Shown here piece by piece: positions 1-9,150 of a stretch of DNA of 64,000 nt. Source of the stretch: Vibrio sp. Y2-5 (lineage in GTDB: Bacteria; Pseudomonadota; Gammaproteobacteria; Enterobacterales; Vibrionaceae); NCBI RefSeq assembly GCF_014596725.1, contig NZ_JACVEG010000012.1:22013-86012 (forward strand). Direction: 5' to 3'. The translations under genes and the position numbers were made by a program. Position 1 is the stretch's first letter. Each line of letters begins with the position of its first letter. The notes beneath the pieces were generated by a model. That model searched no databases and had not been told where the DNA came from. It worked only from the letters and a program-made list of their open reading frames with translations.

Positions 1-37
1 ATTAAAAACGTATCTGCTTAAGATATGTAAAAACAAT

Positions 38-113
38 TCCCCCTTAGTTCAGTCGGTAGAACGGCGGACTGTTAATCCGTATGTCGCAAGTTCAAGTCTT
101 GCAGGGGGAGCCA
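38..113 (+). tRNA. tRNA-Asn (anticodon GTT)
   Basis: A 76-nt cloverleaf. The acceptor stem 38-44 pairs with 103-109 over seven base pairs, the anticodon GTT lies at 71-73 in a seven-base loop, the T-loop reads TTCAAGT, and the CCA end is encoded at 111-113. The anticodon reads AAC/AAU, so the tRNA carries asparagine. An intrinsic terminator follows immediately, so this is the last or only gene of its transcript. No integrase or attachment repeat is seen beside it. Confidence 0.97.
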
Positions 114-119
114 CTTTTA

Positions 120-148
120 AAGCCAAGTCGAAAGACTTGGCTTTTTTT
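120..148 (+). terminator. Intrinsic terminator of tRNA-Asn
   Basis: A 10-bp perfect stem (120-129 with 134-143), a GAAA tetraloop and a following T-run. It sits 7 nt after the tRNA CCA end. Confidence 0.93.
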
Positions 149-203
149 CTATCCGTTGTTTGTCTATCTGTCATTTAAGATAGCAATAGTTTTCAATGGA
201 TGT

Positions 204-229
204 AAAAAAGGGCAAGCATTGCTCACCCT
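204..229 (-). terminator. Probable terminator of djlA
   Basis: Read on the minus strand, an imperfect hairpin (GGG..CCC at the base, internal mismatch) is followed by six T residues. It lies just after the djlA stop codon. Confidence 0.6.
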
Positions 230-246
230 ATTCATTCCGATAGTAT

Positions 247-1110
247 TTATTTGAAACCTTTCTCTTTTTTGATCAAGTCATAGGCTTGCTGAATTTCTTG
301 AGATTTTTCTTTCGCGACATTCATCATTTCCGGCGGCAAGCCTTTAGCCATCAATTTGTCTGGGTGATGCTCATTCATTAACTTACGATAAGCACGTTTA
401 ATCTCTTTATCATCGGCACTTTCACTGACACCAAGCACGGAATACGCATCTGATAATCTATCTTGCGTTGAAGCTTGCTGCCACTGCCCTCCTCCAGATG
501 AATATTGTTGCTGACGTTGTTGTCCGCCAAAACCTCCACCATGTTGGAAACGAAAAGAAGCTTCTTGCATACGTAGACGGCTTTCAAGTTGCTGTGAAGA
601 AAAACCCAGTCCCTGAGCAATCTTATGCAATACGTTTCTCTCACTCGGATGAATATCACCATCAGCAAAGGCTGCAGATATCTGTAACTCCAGAAAGAAC
701 TGCATTAAGTCAAAACGACCTCCTGTGGAAATCCGTACTTTCTCAAGTACACTTTCCAAAGGGAAGTTTGCGTCCTTTCCTTCCCGGAAAGCGTTCTGTG
801 CCGCCAAACGCTGTTCGCCATGCAGACTCATGCGATCCATCATGATGCTCGCCAACTGGATCTCTTCTTTGGTCACTTTGCCTTTTGCTTTAGCAACGTG
901 CCCCATGACAGAAAATGCCGCTTTGAAGAACTCTTCTTGCCTTTCTGCTTGGCTCGGACCAGAACCAAAACTTCCAGTATGGATACCGGCTTGGTTTAAA
1001 CGTCTAGCTTTATCAAATTGATGTCCAAGGAATAGACCAAAAATAGCGCCAAAGGGACCTCCGAACAGAAAGCCGAAGAAAGCGCCAAGAATTTTGCCAA
1101 AAATATGCAT
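247..1110 (-). CDS. djlA: DnaJ-like co-chaperone DjlA
   Basis: A 287-residue membrane-anchored J-domain co-chaperone that stimulates DnaK ATPase. In enterobacteria it affects envelope stress signalling. Residues 5-30 form a single glycine-rich membrane segment (GFLFGG, GAIFG spacing), typical of the DjlA dimerising anchor. Residues about 57-180 form a TerB-like helical domain. A Gly/Gln-rich linker (about 190-215) leads to a C-terminal J domain whose HPD motif is at 249-251. The C-terminal J domain and N-terminal anchor separate DjlA from DnaJ and CbpA. It is divergent from lptD, as in E. coli. The start ATG at 1110 has only a weak GAGAG upstream. Assignment is firm from domain order and neighbourhood. 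Confidence 0.95.
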   Translation of the reverse strand: MHIFGKILGAFFGFLFGGPFGAIFGLFLGHQFDKARRLNQAGIHTGSFGSGPSQAERQEEFFKAAFSVMGHVAKAKGKVTKEEIQLASIMMDRMSLHGEQRLAAQNAFREGKDANFPLESVLEKVRISTGGRFDLMQFFLELQISAAFADGDIHPSERNVLHKIAQGLGFSSQQLESRLRMQEASFRFQHGGGFGGQQRQQQYSSGGGQWQQASTQDRLSDAYSVLGVSESADDKEIKRAYRKLMNEHHPDKLMAKGLPPEMMNVAKEKSQEIQQAYDLIKKEKGFK

Positions 1111-1257
1111 TATGTGCTCTCAATCTATGAATTTTTTAGGAGTAAAGCGGTCTGATAGTGCCGGGAGAGTGAATTTCCTTTATGATATCGAACGTTATCA
1201 TTTAGCATTTGCTCCCAATATTGGAATTACACAAGTTCAACAGGATAGTACAATTCA

Positions 1258-3666
1258 ATGTCACTTTTTTCCCGCTCATTTTTAGCTGTTTCTATTAGTG
1301 CTGCACTGTTTGCACCACAAATCCATGCAGAAGATACGCTAGATAACAGTGCGCAGAAGCTGCCTGCTATCGATCAGTGTCTTATTAATGAACCTGAACC
1401 AGAGAATCCAAACGAACAGCCTATCAATGTCGAAGCGGATAATCTAGAAGCAATTAATGGCGATAAAGCGACTTACTCTGGCAACGTCGTGGTTGTGCAA
1501 GGTAAAAAACGCATTGAAGCGGATAATGTTACTCTGCACCAGAAAGACAACATTGCCGTTGCCGAAGGAAATGTGAATTTCAGTGATGGTCAAGTTAAAG
1601 CGGTAGCCGATAAAGCAGTGAATAATCTCAATAACGATGAGATGACACTAGAAAACACACGCTACAAATTCCTGTGTGAACCTGGCCGTGGTGATGCTAA
1701 GTATGTGGCTAAGACGGGTAAAGCAGTTTATGAAATTGAAGACGGTTCAATTACCTCTTGTCCTGAAGATGATAACGCATGGCGTTTACGCGCATCCAGT
1801 ATTGATATTGACCAAAATGAAGAACAGGCGACCTTCTACAACCCTCGTTTAGAAATTCAGAGCGTTCCTGTTTTCTATCTGCCTTTTTTAACGGTTCCGA
1901 TTGGTGATACACGTAAAACAGGTTTCTTGTATCCAACCGTCTCGTATGGCACCAGAGACGGTTTCGAGATGGATATTCCCGTCTATTGGAACCTAGCACC
2001 AAATTACGATTTGGAAACCACTTATCACTACATGCAGAACCGTGGTTCGCAGCTTAACAGTGTGTTTCGTTACCTGAGCGATTTCGGCCAAGGTCAGATC
2101 AAATCTGAGTATCTCAACGAAGATCAGCTTCATTTAGATAAAGGCGCTCGTTGGGGATACCAATACGAACACAGCGGTATTTTCCAACAGGCATGGAAGT
2201 TTGAGGTCGACTACTCAAAAGTCAGTGATTACAGCTACTTCTCAGATTTGGATTCCAGCATCGGTAATCGTGAAGATGGCCAGTTGATTCAGGAAGGGCA
2301 AGTAACTTATCGTAGCCAAAACTGGGATACGTCCGTTCTGGTGAGACAGTTCCAATTATTACTCGAAGATCAAACCAGCGCTAACCAGCCTTATCGTTTA
2401 ATGCCTCAAATAGCATTAAATTACTATGCTCCTGAACTGATGCGCTATTTGGACTTTGATTTGAAAAGCCATATCTCGCGCTTTGAGACAGACGGTGAAG
2501 GTAAACCATCAGCCACTCGTTTACACATCGAACCTGGCTTTAAGATTCCTTTAGCCAATACTTGGGGAACTTGGACTACTGAAGCTCGCCTGCTCGGAAC
2601 CTATTACCAACAAGATATCAGTAATGTTGATACGTCTTACCAAGATAGTGATGGCGATGGGAAAAATGACAATGAATACTATGGCTTGCAAGAAAACGTT
2701 TCACGTGTGATTCCAGAGTTCAGAACCAATGCTGGTATTGTTTTGGAGCGTGATACGGTTCTCTTTGATAACTACACCCAAACGCTGGAACCGCAAGTTC
2801 AATATTTGTACGTGCCGAACAAAGATCAAAGCAATATCGGCCTTTATGATACCACCCTATTGCAAACGGATTACTATGGTCTGTTCCGCAGCCGTAAGTA
2901 CAGTGGCGTTGATTACATCGCATCTGCAAACCAGTTCAGCTATGGTGCATCAAGCCGCTTTTTTGACGATGCATACAAAGAACGCTTAAACATCGCTTTT
3001 GGTCAAATTTTTTATATCGATAAGAAGTTTAAACCTTCCAATTACTCAGAAGAGAAAAATTCTGATTCAGGAAGTAAGACCAATTACTCTGCTTGGGCAA
3101 TGGAGATGGACTTCAACTATGATGACTTCCTTTTCTACCACGGCGGGGTTCAATACGATGTTGACACCAGTGCGCTGCAATTGGCTAACAGCACTCTAGA
3201 ATATCGATTCAATGATGGATTTATCCAGACTAACTATCGTTATGTCACCAAGGAATATATTGAAAACACTGTTGGTGAAAGCATTGATGTCGCCAATATC
3301 ACCCAAGACGGCATCTCTCAAGCAGGTGTCATCGCAGGCTATCAGCTGTCTAGGAAATGGTATGCAAGTGCCCAATATTTCCACGACTTGACGACTGATG
3401 AAGCATTGGAATGGCTAGCGAACTTACGTTACACATCTGACTGCTGGTACATGGGTTTTACCTACAGCAATCAATTGAAGAGTTGGGGCACCACCAGCTT
3501 CAACGATGTGGCCTATTACAAAGACCCAGTTTACGAAAACAACTTTAGCTTTAACATCGGCATCATCGGTTTTGGTACCAGTGTTGGTGCGGGCTCTAGC
3601 ATGACTGGGATTGACAGCGCTGGTAACTCTCTCAGCTATGGTCGTCCATTCTTCTTGAATAACTAA
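1258..3666 (+). CDS. lptD: LPS assembly outer-membrane protein LptD
   Basis: An 802-residue outer-membrane beta-barrel that, with LptE, places lipopolysaccharide in the outer leaflet. A signal peptide (residues 1-24, cut after IHA) is followed by an OstA/LptA-like beta-jellyroll domain (about 55-165) that receives LPS from LptA, then the barrel rich in alternating aromatic residues to the C-terminus. Cysteines are at 41, 140, 168 and 729. The C-terminal pair of adjacent cysteines known in E. coli is here a single Cys followed by Trp. The gene is followed 46 bp later by surA, whose product helps fold this barrel. Length and order match the family. Confidence 0.97.
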   Translation: MSLFSRSFLAVSISAALFAPQIHAEDTLDNSAQKLPAIDQCLINEPEPENPNEQPINVEADNLEAINGDKATYSGNVVVVQGKKRIEADNVTLHQKDNIAVAEGNVNFSDGQVKAVADKAVNNLNNDEMTLENTRYKFLCEPGRGDAKYVAKTGKAVYEIEDGSITSCPEDDNAWRLRASSIDIDQNEEQATFYNPRLEIQSVPVFYLPFLTVPIGDTRKTGFLYPTVSYGTRDGFEMDIPVYWNLAPNYDLETTYHYMQNRGSQLNSVFRYLSDFGQGQIKSEYLNEDQLHLDKGARWGYQYEHSGIFQQAWKFEVDYSKVSDYSYFSDLDSSIGNREDGQLIQEGQVTYRSQNWDTSVLVRQFQLLLEDQTSANQPYRLMPQIALNYYAPELMRYLDFDLKSHISRFETDGEGKPSATRLHIEPGFKIPLANTWGTWTTEARLLGTYYQQDISNVDTSYQDSDGDGKNDNEYYGLQENVSRVIPEFRTNAGIVLERDTVLFDNYTQTLEPQVQYLYVPNKDQSNIGLYDTTLLQTDYYGLFRSRKYSGVDYIASANQFSYGASSRFFDDAYKERLNIAFGQIFYIDKKFKPSNYSEEKNSDSGSKTNYSAWAMEMDFNYDDFLFYHGGVQYDVDTSALQLANSTLEYRFNDGFIQTNYRYVTKEYIENTVGESIDVANITQDGISQAGVIAGYQLSRKWYASAQYFHDLTTDEALEWLANLRYTSDCWYMGFTYSNQLKSWGTTSFNDVAYYKDPVYENNFSFNIGIIGFGTSVGAGSSMTGIDSAGNSLSYGRPFFLNN

Positions 3667-3712
3667 TTTACGACTTAGATAACTATAAGTTATTAAGATA
3701 ATAGGAATTTAA

Positions 3713-5008
3713 ATGAACTTGTGGAAACACACCCTCTTAGGTTTAGTCGCAGCTCTAAGCGTGAGCAATGTTAATGCTGCACCAGTAGAACTTGACCGCG
3801 TTGCCATCATTGTAAACGGTGGTGTTATCTTACAAAGTGACATCGATAGTGCATTAAAAACGGTCAAAATAAATGCCAGTAGTAATGGTCAAGCTCTTCC
3901 AGAAGAGTCGGTTCTCCGTTCACAGGTAAGAGAAAAGCTCATCATCGATACCCTGCAACAACAAGAAGCTGAGCGTATTGGTGTAAGAATCGATGATGCT
4001 CGACTGAACGACGCCATTGGTAATATTGCCAAGCAAAATAATCAAACATTAGAGCAGTTACAAGCTTCGGTAAGTGCGCAAGGGCTCACCTACCCTGAGT
4101 TTCGTGAACAAATTCGCAAAGAGATGTCTGCCAGTGAAGCTCGTAATGCTATGGTTCGTCGCCGAATCAATATATTGCCAGCAGAAGTCGATACGTTGGC
4201 AGAGCTACTTGCGCAAGAAACCAATGCAACCGTTCAATATAAAATCAGTCATATCCAATTACGCTTCAGTGATAATCAAGATAAAGCACAGTTAGAAAAG
4301 CAAGCCAACGATCTGGTTGAACAACTTAACGCTGGTGCAGACTTTAGCAAAATGGCTTACAGCTACTCCAAAGGGCCAAAAGCATTGGAAGGTGGTAACT
4401 GGGGTTGGATGCGCAAAGAAGAGATGCCAACCATTTTTGCCGACCAAATCAAGATGCAAAATAAAGGTAGCATTATCGGGCCCTTCCGCAGCGGGGTTGG
4501 CTTCCATATCTTAAAAATTGATGATGTAAAAGGCCTAGAAACTGTGGCGGTAACCGAAGTAAACACTCGCCACATTTTGATCAAGCCAACCATTATTTTG
4601 AGTGACGAAGGCGCTAAAAAACAGCTCGAAGGCTTCATTCAGCAAATTAAAGCGGGTAAGGCGAAATTCGGTGACCTTGCACAACAATACAGCCAAGACC
4701 CAGGTTCTGCCGCGCAACATGGTGAATTGGGTTACCAAACGCCAGATTTATACGTTCCAGAATTCAAACATCAAGTGGAAACACTACCTGTTGGACAAAT
4801 CAGTGAACCATTTAAAACTGTGCATGGCTGGCACATCGTAGAAGTACTTGATAGACGCGAAGTAGACCGTACTGACTCAGCTCTTAAAAACAAGGCTTAC
4901 GGTATTTTGTTCAATCGCAAATTCAACGAAGAAGCCAGTGCTTGGATACAAGAGTTGAGAGCGAGTGCTTTTGTTGAAGAGTTAAAAGGTGAACAAGATG
5001 AAAATTAA
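3713..5008 (+). CDS. surA: Periplasmic chaperone / peptidyl-prolyl isomerase SurA
   Basis: A 431-residue periplasmic chaperone for unfolded outer-membrane proteins, LptD among them. The signal peptide ends at about residue 22 (NVNA before APVEL). The N-terminal chaperone domain (about 25-165) is followed by two parvulin domains (about 172-275 and 285-383) and a C-terminal helix. An AGGAA ribosome-binding site precedes ATG 3713. The 3' end overlaps pdxA by 11 nt, so the two are probably translationally coupled. Length is close to E. coli SurA (428). Confidence 0.97.
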   Translation: MNLWKHTLLGLVAALSVSNVNAAPVELDRVAIIVNGGVILQSDIDSALKTVKINASSNGQALPEESVLRSQVREKLIIDTLQQQEAERIGVRIDDARLNDAIGNIAKQNNQTLEQLQASVSAQGLTYPEFREQIRKEMSASEARNAMVRRRINILPAEVDTLAELLAQETNATVQYKISHIQLRFSDNQDKAQLEKQANDLVEQLNAGADFSKMAYSYSKGPKALEGGNWGWMRKEEMPTIFADQIKMQNKGSIIGPFRSGVGFHILKIDDVKGLETVAVTEVNTRHILIKPTIILSDEGAKKQLEGFIQQIKAGKAKFGDLAQQYSQDPGSAAQHGELGYQTPDLYVPEFKHQVETLPVGQISEPFKTVHGWHIVEVLDRREVDRTDSALKNKAYGILFNRKFNEEASAWIQELRASAFVEELKGEQDEN

Positions 5009-5990
5009 GCGCATCGTGGTTACCGCTGGTGAGCCTGCTGGGATTGGGCCAGACTTAGTTTTGGCTTTATCTAAAGAAGACTGGACTCATCAAATCGTTG
5101 TTTGTGCTGATAAAAACATGTTGGCTGAAAGAGCGACAGCGTTAGGCATTAATGTTGAACTGCTTGATTACAACGCAGAAGTGTCACCGCAACCTCAGAA
5201 AGCCGGAACGCTAGTTGTTGACCACATCGCTGCCACTGTACCCGTTGTAGCTGGACACTTGGACGAGCAAAACGGCCATTATGTATTAAAAACGTTAGAA
5301 AGAGCCGCTTTGGGCTGTATGAATAATGAATTTGATGCTATTGTCACCGGCCCTGTACACAAAGGGGTGATCAACCGAGCAGGTGTAGCCTTTAGTGGGC
5401 ACACTGAGTTTTTTGCTGAGCAATCTAATACGCCACTTGTCGTGATGATGCTAGCAACGGAAGGATTACGAGTTGCACTTGTAACCACGCATATTCCATT
5501 GGCATACGTTTCTAAAGCGGTGACCAATGAGCGTCTAGAAAAGATCATTCATATTCTCCACAAGGATCTCGTTGAGAAATTTGCGATTGAGCAGCCTACT
5601 ATATATGTATGCGGCCTTAATCCTCATGCAGGTGAAGATGGAGTATTAGGTCGAGAAGAAATCGACACCATTACTCCAACATTGGAAAAATTACGTCAGC
5701 AAGATGGCATTAATCTGATTGGCCCACTGCCAGCAGATACCATCTTCAATGACAAATACTTGCAAAAAGCGGATGCCGTTTTAGGGATGTACCACGATCA
5801 AGTTCTTCCTGTATTGAAATACAAAGGCTTCGGTCGTTCTGTGAATATCACGTTAGGTCTACCTTTTATCCGAACGTCTGTTGACCACGGAACAGCATTA
5901 GATCTAGCTGCCACTGGTACAGCCGATATTGGTAGCTTTAGAACAGCACTCGCTCAAGCTATTGAATTAGTTGATAAGAAAACGAATTAA
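4998..5990 (+). CDS. pdxA: 4-hydroxythreonine-4-phosphate dehydrogenase
   Basis: A 330-residue cytoplasmic enzyme of pyridoxal 5'-phosphate synthesis. It oxidises 4-phosphohydroxy-L-threonine with NAD; the product decarboxylates to the substrate of PdxJ. The family pattern is clear: N-terminal TAGEPAGIGPD, the SGHTEF segment with a metal-binding His, GLNPHAGEDG, and the C-terminal SVDHGTALDLA segment. I chose ATG 4998 over GTG 4989 because AAAAGGTG at 4984-4991 sits correctly for 4998 and the N-terminus then matches the family. It lies inside the surA 3' end and 13 bp before rsmA, as in E. coli. Confidence 0.96.
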   Translation: MKIKRIVVTAGEPAGIGPDLVLALSKEDWTHQIVVCADKNMLAERATALGINVELLDYNAEVSPQPQKAGTLVVDHIAATVPVVAGHLDEQNGHYVLKTLERAALGCMNNEFDAIVTGPVHKGVINRAGVAFSGHTEFFAEQSNTPLVVMMLATEGLRVALVTTHIPLAYVSKAVTNERLEKIIHILHKDLVEKFAIEQPTIYVCGLNPHAGEDGVLGREEIDTITPTLEKLRQQDGINLIGPLPADTIFNDKYLQKADAVLGMYHDQVLPVLKYKGFGRSVNITLGLPFIRTSVDHGTALDLAATGTADIGSFRTALAQAIELVDKKTN

Positions 5991-6003
5991 CTTCGAGAAC
6001 ACT

Positions 6004-6816
6004 ATGAGAAATGATGTCCACTTAGGACACAAAGCGCGTAAACGTTTTGGTCAAAACTTTCTAAACGATCCTTATATTATCGACGGTATCGTTTCAGCAA
6101 TTAACCCACTTCCGGGTCAAAACTTGGTTGAAATCGGCCCTGGTCTTGGCGCTATCACTGAACCCGTTGGTCGTGAAGTAGATAAATTCACGGTTATTGA
6201 GCTGGACCGTGACTTGGCTGAACGTCTACGTAACCATCCTGAACTGGCAGATAAGCTGACCATTCATGAAGGTGATGCAATGCGTTTTGACTTTACTCAA
6301 CTAGTAAAGCCAAACAACAAACTGCGCATTTTTGGTAATCTGCCATACAATATTTCTACGCCGCTGATGTTCCACTTGTTTGAATATCATAAAGACATCC
6401 AAGACATGCACTTTATGTTACAGAAAGAAGTGGTAAACCGCTTAGCTGCAGGTCCTGGTAGCAAAGCGTATGGTCGCTTGACAGTAATGGCTCAGTACTA
6501 CTGTAAAGTAGTGCCGGTACTTGAAGTACCGCCAACGGCGTTTGTTCCGCCACCAAAAGTGGACTCAGCGGTCGTGCGCTTGGTTCCTTATGAAGAATTG
6601 CCTCACCCAGCGACGAGCCTGAAATGGCTAGATCGCGTAGTTCGTGAAGGTTTCAACCAGCGTCGTAAGACTGTACGTAACTGCTACAAAGCATTAATGT
6701 CGCTTGAAGTGTTAGAAGAGCTCGGAGTGAACGCTTCCATGCGTCCAGAAAACCTAACTCTGCCTCAGTTTGTGGCAATGGCAAACTGGTTAGATGCAAA
6801 CCATACACACGAATAG
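6004..6816 (+). CDS. rsmA: 16S rRNA dimethyladenosine transferase RsmA (KsgA)
   Basis: A 270-residue SAM-dependent enzyme that dimethylates two adjacent adenines near the 3' end of 16S rRNA late in small-subunit assembly. The N-terminal RKRFGQNFL signature, SAM motif I (VEIGPGLGAIT) and catalytic NLPYNIS motif are present, followed by the helical C-terminal domain. An in-frame extension to TTG 5971 exists, but ATG 6004 gives the family N-terminus. A strong hairpin follows the stop, suggesting partial termination before apaG. Confidence 0.97.
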   Translation: MRNDVHLGHKARKRFGQNFLNDPYIIDGIVSAINPLPGQNLVEIGPGLGAITEPVGREVDKFTVIELDRDLAERLRNHPELADKLTIHEGDAMRFDFTQLVKPNNKLRIFGNLPYNISTPLMFHLFEYHKDIQDMHFMLQKEVVNRLAAGPGSKAYGRLTVMAQYYCKVVPVLEVPPTAFVPPPKVDSAVVRLVPYEELPHPATSLKWLDRVVREGFNQRRKTVRNCYKALMSLEVLEELGVNASMRPENLTLPQFVAMANWLDANHTHE

Positions 6817-6826
6817 TAAACTTTAA

Positions 6827-6857
6827 ACAGGACGACATAGCTCGTCCTGTTGTTTTT
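6827..6857 (+). terminator. Hairpin terminator between rsmA and apaG
   Basis: A 9-bp perfect GC-rich stem (6827-6835 with 6842-6850), a six-base loop, then TGTTTTT. It probably attenuates readthrough from rsmA into apaG. Confidence 0.8.
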
Positions 6858-6879
6858 CCTATCTTGATAAGGAGTTCAC

Positions 6880-7260
6880 ATGGATGTCTCTGCGCCTTGT
6901 ATTAAGATTCAAGTTCATACCAAATATATCCCTGAACAATCAACTCCTGAACAAATGCGCTACGTATTTGCGTACCTGATTACAATTAAGAATCTAAGTT
7001 CTGAAACGGTACAGTTAATCAGTCGACGTTGGTTAATTACTGATGCTAATGGCAAACAACTGGTTATCGAAGGCGAAGGTGTTGTCGGTGAGCAACCCTT
7101 TATTGATGCCAACGATGAATATACCTATACCAGTGGAACGGCGATTGAAACTCCTGTCGGCGTAATGCAAGGACACTACATTATGCAAGACCATGAAGGA
7201 AACGAGTTTATCGCGAATATCGAGCCATTTCGTTTGGCCGTTCCCAACGTTTTAAACTAA
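6880..7260 (+). CDS. apaG: ApaG domain protein
   Basis: A 126-residue fibronectin-III-like beta-sandwich protein of the ApaG family, called Co2+/Mg2+ efflux protein in older annotation; its true biochemical role is uncertain. The family segments Y.FAY.ITI.N, RRWLITDANG and GEGVVGEQP, and the late GxxGxM..HY segment, are visible. A strong AAGGAG ribosome-binding site precedes ATG 6880. It sits 11 bp before apaH, so the two form an operon as in E. coli. Confidence 0.94.
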   Translation: MDVSAPCIKIQVHTKYIPEQSTPEQMRYVFAYLITIKNLSSETVQLISRRWLITDANGKQLVIEGEGVVGEQPFIDANDEYTYTSGTAIETPVGVMQGHYIMQDHEGNEFIANIEPFRLAVPNVLN

Positions 7261-7271
7261 TCGGAGTAACA

Positions 7272-8090
7272 GTGGCGAATTATATTGTTGGTGACATCCA
7301 AGGCTGTTTTGACGAACTTCAGCTACTGCTTGAACAAGTTAGTTTTGATCCGAAAAAAGATACATTGTGGGTAGCGGGTGATCTCGTTGCTCGCGGCCCT
7401 AAATCTTTAGAAACATTACGCTTCATTCGTTCGTTGGGAGATGCTGCAAAAGTCGTGTTGGGCAACCATGATTTGCACCTCCTTGCGGTAGCCTGTGGCA
7501 TTCATCCAATCAAAAATAAAGACAAAACACGCCCAATATTAGAAGCAGAAGACAGAGATGACCTACTGCATTGGTTGCGTAAACAACCACTGTTTTTAGA
7601 GCATGATGAGTTTGTCGTTTGCCATGCTGGTCTCTCTCCTAAATGGGATTTAGACACTGCGCGTGAATGTGCAAAAGAGATCGAATCTATACTGCAGAGC
7701 GATCGTTGGATGTGGCTGATTGAAAACATGTATTCCAACCAGCCAGATCAATGGCAAGCCGATCTTAAGGATCTGGATCGCTATCGTTACATCATCAACG
7801 CTTATACCCGAATGAGATTCTGCTTTATAGATGGAAGGTTGGATATGAAGTGTAAACTTCCTCCGTCAGAAGTCAGTGGTAATCTATTGCAACCTTGGTT
7901 CGACCTCAAAAATAGAGTGCCGATTGAAAAAACAATTTTGTTTGGACACTGGGCTGCACTGGAAGGATATCACGGCAAAGACGTGATTGGACTTGATACA
8001 GGATGTGTTTGGGGTGGACATCTGACTCTGCTGCACTGGGAAGAAAAGAAATTCTTCACTCAGGATGCACTCAGTGCCGCCGTTGAATAG
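7272..8090 (+). CDS. apaH: Symmetrical bis(5'-nucleosyl)-tetraphosphatase ApaH
   Basis: A 272-residue calcineurin-like phosphoesterase that cleaves Ap4A and related dinucleotides symmetrically to two ADP. Alarmone control and Np4 decapping of RNA are known roles. Metal-binding motifs are GDIQGC near the N-terminus, GDLVARGP, GNHD and the later CHAGLSP and FGHWA segments. The start is GTG 7272, with a GGAGTAA ribosome-binding site 6 to 10 bases upstream. It ends before a strong bidirectional terminator shared with folA. Confidence 0.97.
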   Translation: MANYIVGDIQGCFDELQLLLEQVSFDPKKDTLWVAGDLVARGPKSLETLRFIRSLGDAAKVVLGNHDLHLLAVACGIHPIKNKDKTRPILEAEDRDDLLHWLRKQPLFLEHDEFVVCHAGLSPKWDLDTARECAKEIESILQSDRWMWLIENMYSNQPDQWQADLKDLDRYRYIINAYTRMRFCFIDGRLDMKCKLPPSEVSGNLLQPWFDLKNRVPIEKTILFGHWAALEGYHGKDVIGLDTGCVWGGHLTLLHWEEKKFFTQDALSAAVE

Positions 8091-8101
8091 AATGCAAATA
8101 A

Positions 8102-8137
8102 ACAAAGCCCAGCGATAATGCTGGGCTTTGTCTTTTA
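8102..8137. terminator. Bidirectional terminator apaH/folA
   Basis: A 12-bp perfect stem (8102-8113 with 8120-8131) with a six-base loop, lying between the convergent apaH and folA stop codons. T residues follow on the plus strand. Confidence 0.9.
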
Positions 8138-8147
8138 TAAGCAGGGG

Positions 8148-8630
8148 TTAAATACGTTCTAGAATCACAAATTTCATATCGTAGGCATTCTTTTCATCAG
8201 CCGAATAGGTTTCGCTATGGTTTTCCTGCCAGCCATCTCCCCAATCTGGGAACTGAGTATCACCTTCAACATCCGCATCTATATAAGTGATATACAGACG
8301 CTCTGCTTTAGGTAGACATTCTGCATAAACACTACCACCACCAATGATCATGACTTCTTCAACGTCACCTGCGATTTTAATTGCTTCTTCAATTGAGGTG
8401 GAAACTTTCACGCCTTCAATATTCAGATTAGGATCACGACTGATCACAATATTCAGCCTTCCCGGTAGAGGTCGCCCTATTGATTCGTAAGTTTTGCGTC
8501 CCATGACAACAGGCTTACCTAGAGTACAACGTTTAAACCAAGCAAAATCGGCAGGTAAGTGCCATGGCATTTGGTTGTCTTTGCCAATAATTCGATCGTT
8601 TGCCATCGCGGCAATCATACTGATGATCAT
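8148..8630 (-). CDS. folA: Dihydrofolate reductase
   Basis: A 160-residue enzyme reducing dihydrofolate to tetrahydrofolate with NADPH, and the trimethoprim target. The conserved N-terminus (AAMANDRIIGKDNQMPW), the catalytic acid in LPADFAWFK, the NADPH-binding GRKTYESIGRPLPGR stretch and the late IGGGSVY segment are all present. Length equals the chromosomal enzyme, not the short plasmid types. It is convergent with apaH as in E. coli, and 44 bp downstream of yjjB, with which it may be co-transcribed. Confidence 0.97.
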   Translation of the reverse strand: MIISMIAAMANDRIIGKDNQMPWHLPADFAWFKRCTLGKPVVMGRKTYESIGRPLPGRLNIVISRDPNLNIEGVKVSTSIEEAIKIAGDVEEVMIIGGGSVYAECLPKAERLYITYIDADVEGDTQFPDWGDGWQENHSETYSADEKNAYDMKFVILERI

Positions 8631-8674
8631 TATTCTTCCCTATTCGACGATTACTTGTTCACACTGTCCGTTGA

Positions 8675-9148
8675 CTAAACTACGGGTTTTCGGCGATAGA
8701 ATAACAGCCCCGGCACCGCAAGACCAACCGCTAGACCGGCGATAATAAACATAGCCTTAAGGAAGTTCTCGAACAAGGTTTCTAATAGTTCAGGTCTGAA
8801 ACCTAAATGGTTGATTTCCACCATAGCGATCATAGCTTTATAGGTGAAGACTCCGGGAACCATAGGGATTAGCGCAGCAACAGTAAACACTTTAGGATGA
8901 GCGAGAAACTTATGCGACCAATGAACGCCTATCATGCCTACAATGGTTGCGGCAAAGAAGGTTGCCCACTCAATCGGAATACCAAACTGCATCATTAAAT
9001 AGCGAGAACCATGACCGATAGCGCCGCCCAGAGCGCAATATTTCAATGCAGGCACGGGCACATTGAACACCAATGCAAACCCAACCGCCGGAATAGAAGC
9101 AAAGAACATATCGTTAATAAGACCAAACAGTAATTGCCAATTTAACAT
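8675..9148 (-). CDS. yjjB: ThrE-family exporter subunit, C-terminal half (YjjB)
   Basis: A 157-residue, mostly hydrophobic inner-membrane protein with about five predicted membrane segments. It matches the C-terminal (DUF3815) half of threonine/serine exporter ThrE-type carriers. In E. coli the YjjP/YjjB pair has been linked to succinate export; the substrate here is not shown by sequence. I chose ATG 9148 (MLNWQLLF) because the longer reading starts inside yjjP and adds a polar stretch. The start is only 2 bp after the yjjP stop, so the pair is translationally coupled. Confidence 0.88.
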   Translation of the reverse strand: MLNWQLLFGLINDMFFASIPAVGFALVFNVPVPALKYCALGGAIGHGSRYLMMQFGIPIEWATFFAATIVGMIGVHWSHKFLAHPKVFTVAALIPMVPGVFTYKAMIAMVEINHLGFRPELLETLFENFLKAMFIIAGLAVGLAVPGLLFYRRKPVV

Positions 9149-9150
9149 CT

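Noticed and set aside
38..250. tRNA-Asn as an integration site for a genomic island
   Set aside because: No integrase, no repeat of the tRNA 3' end and ordinary core genes follow directly.
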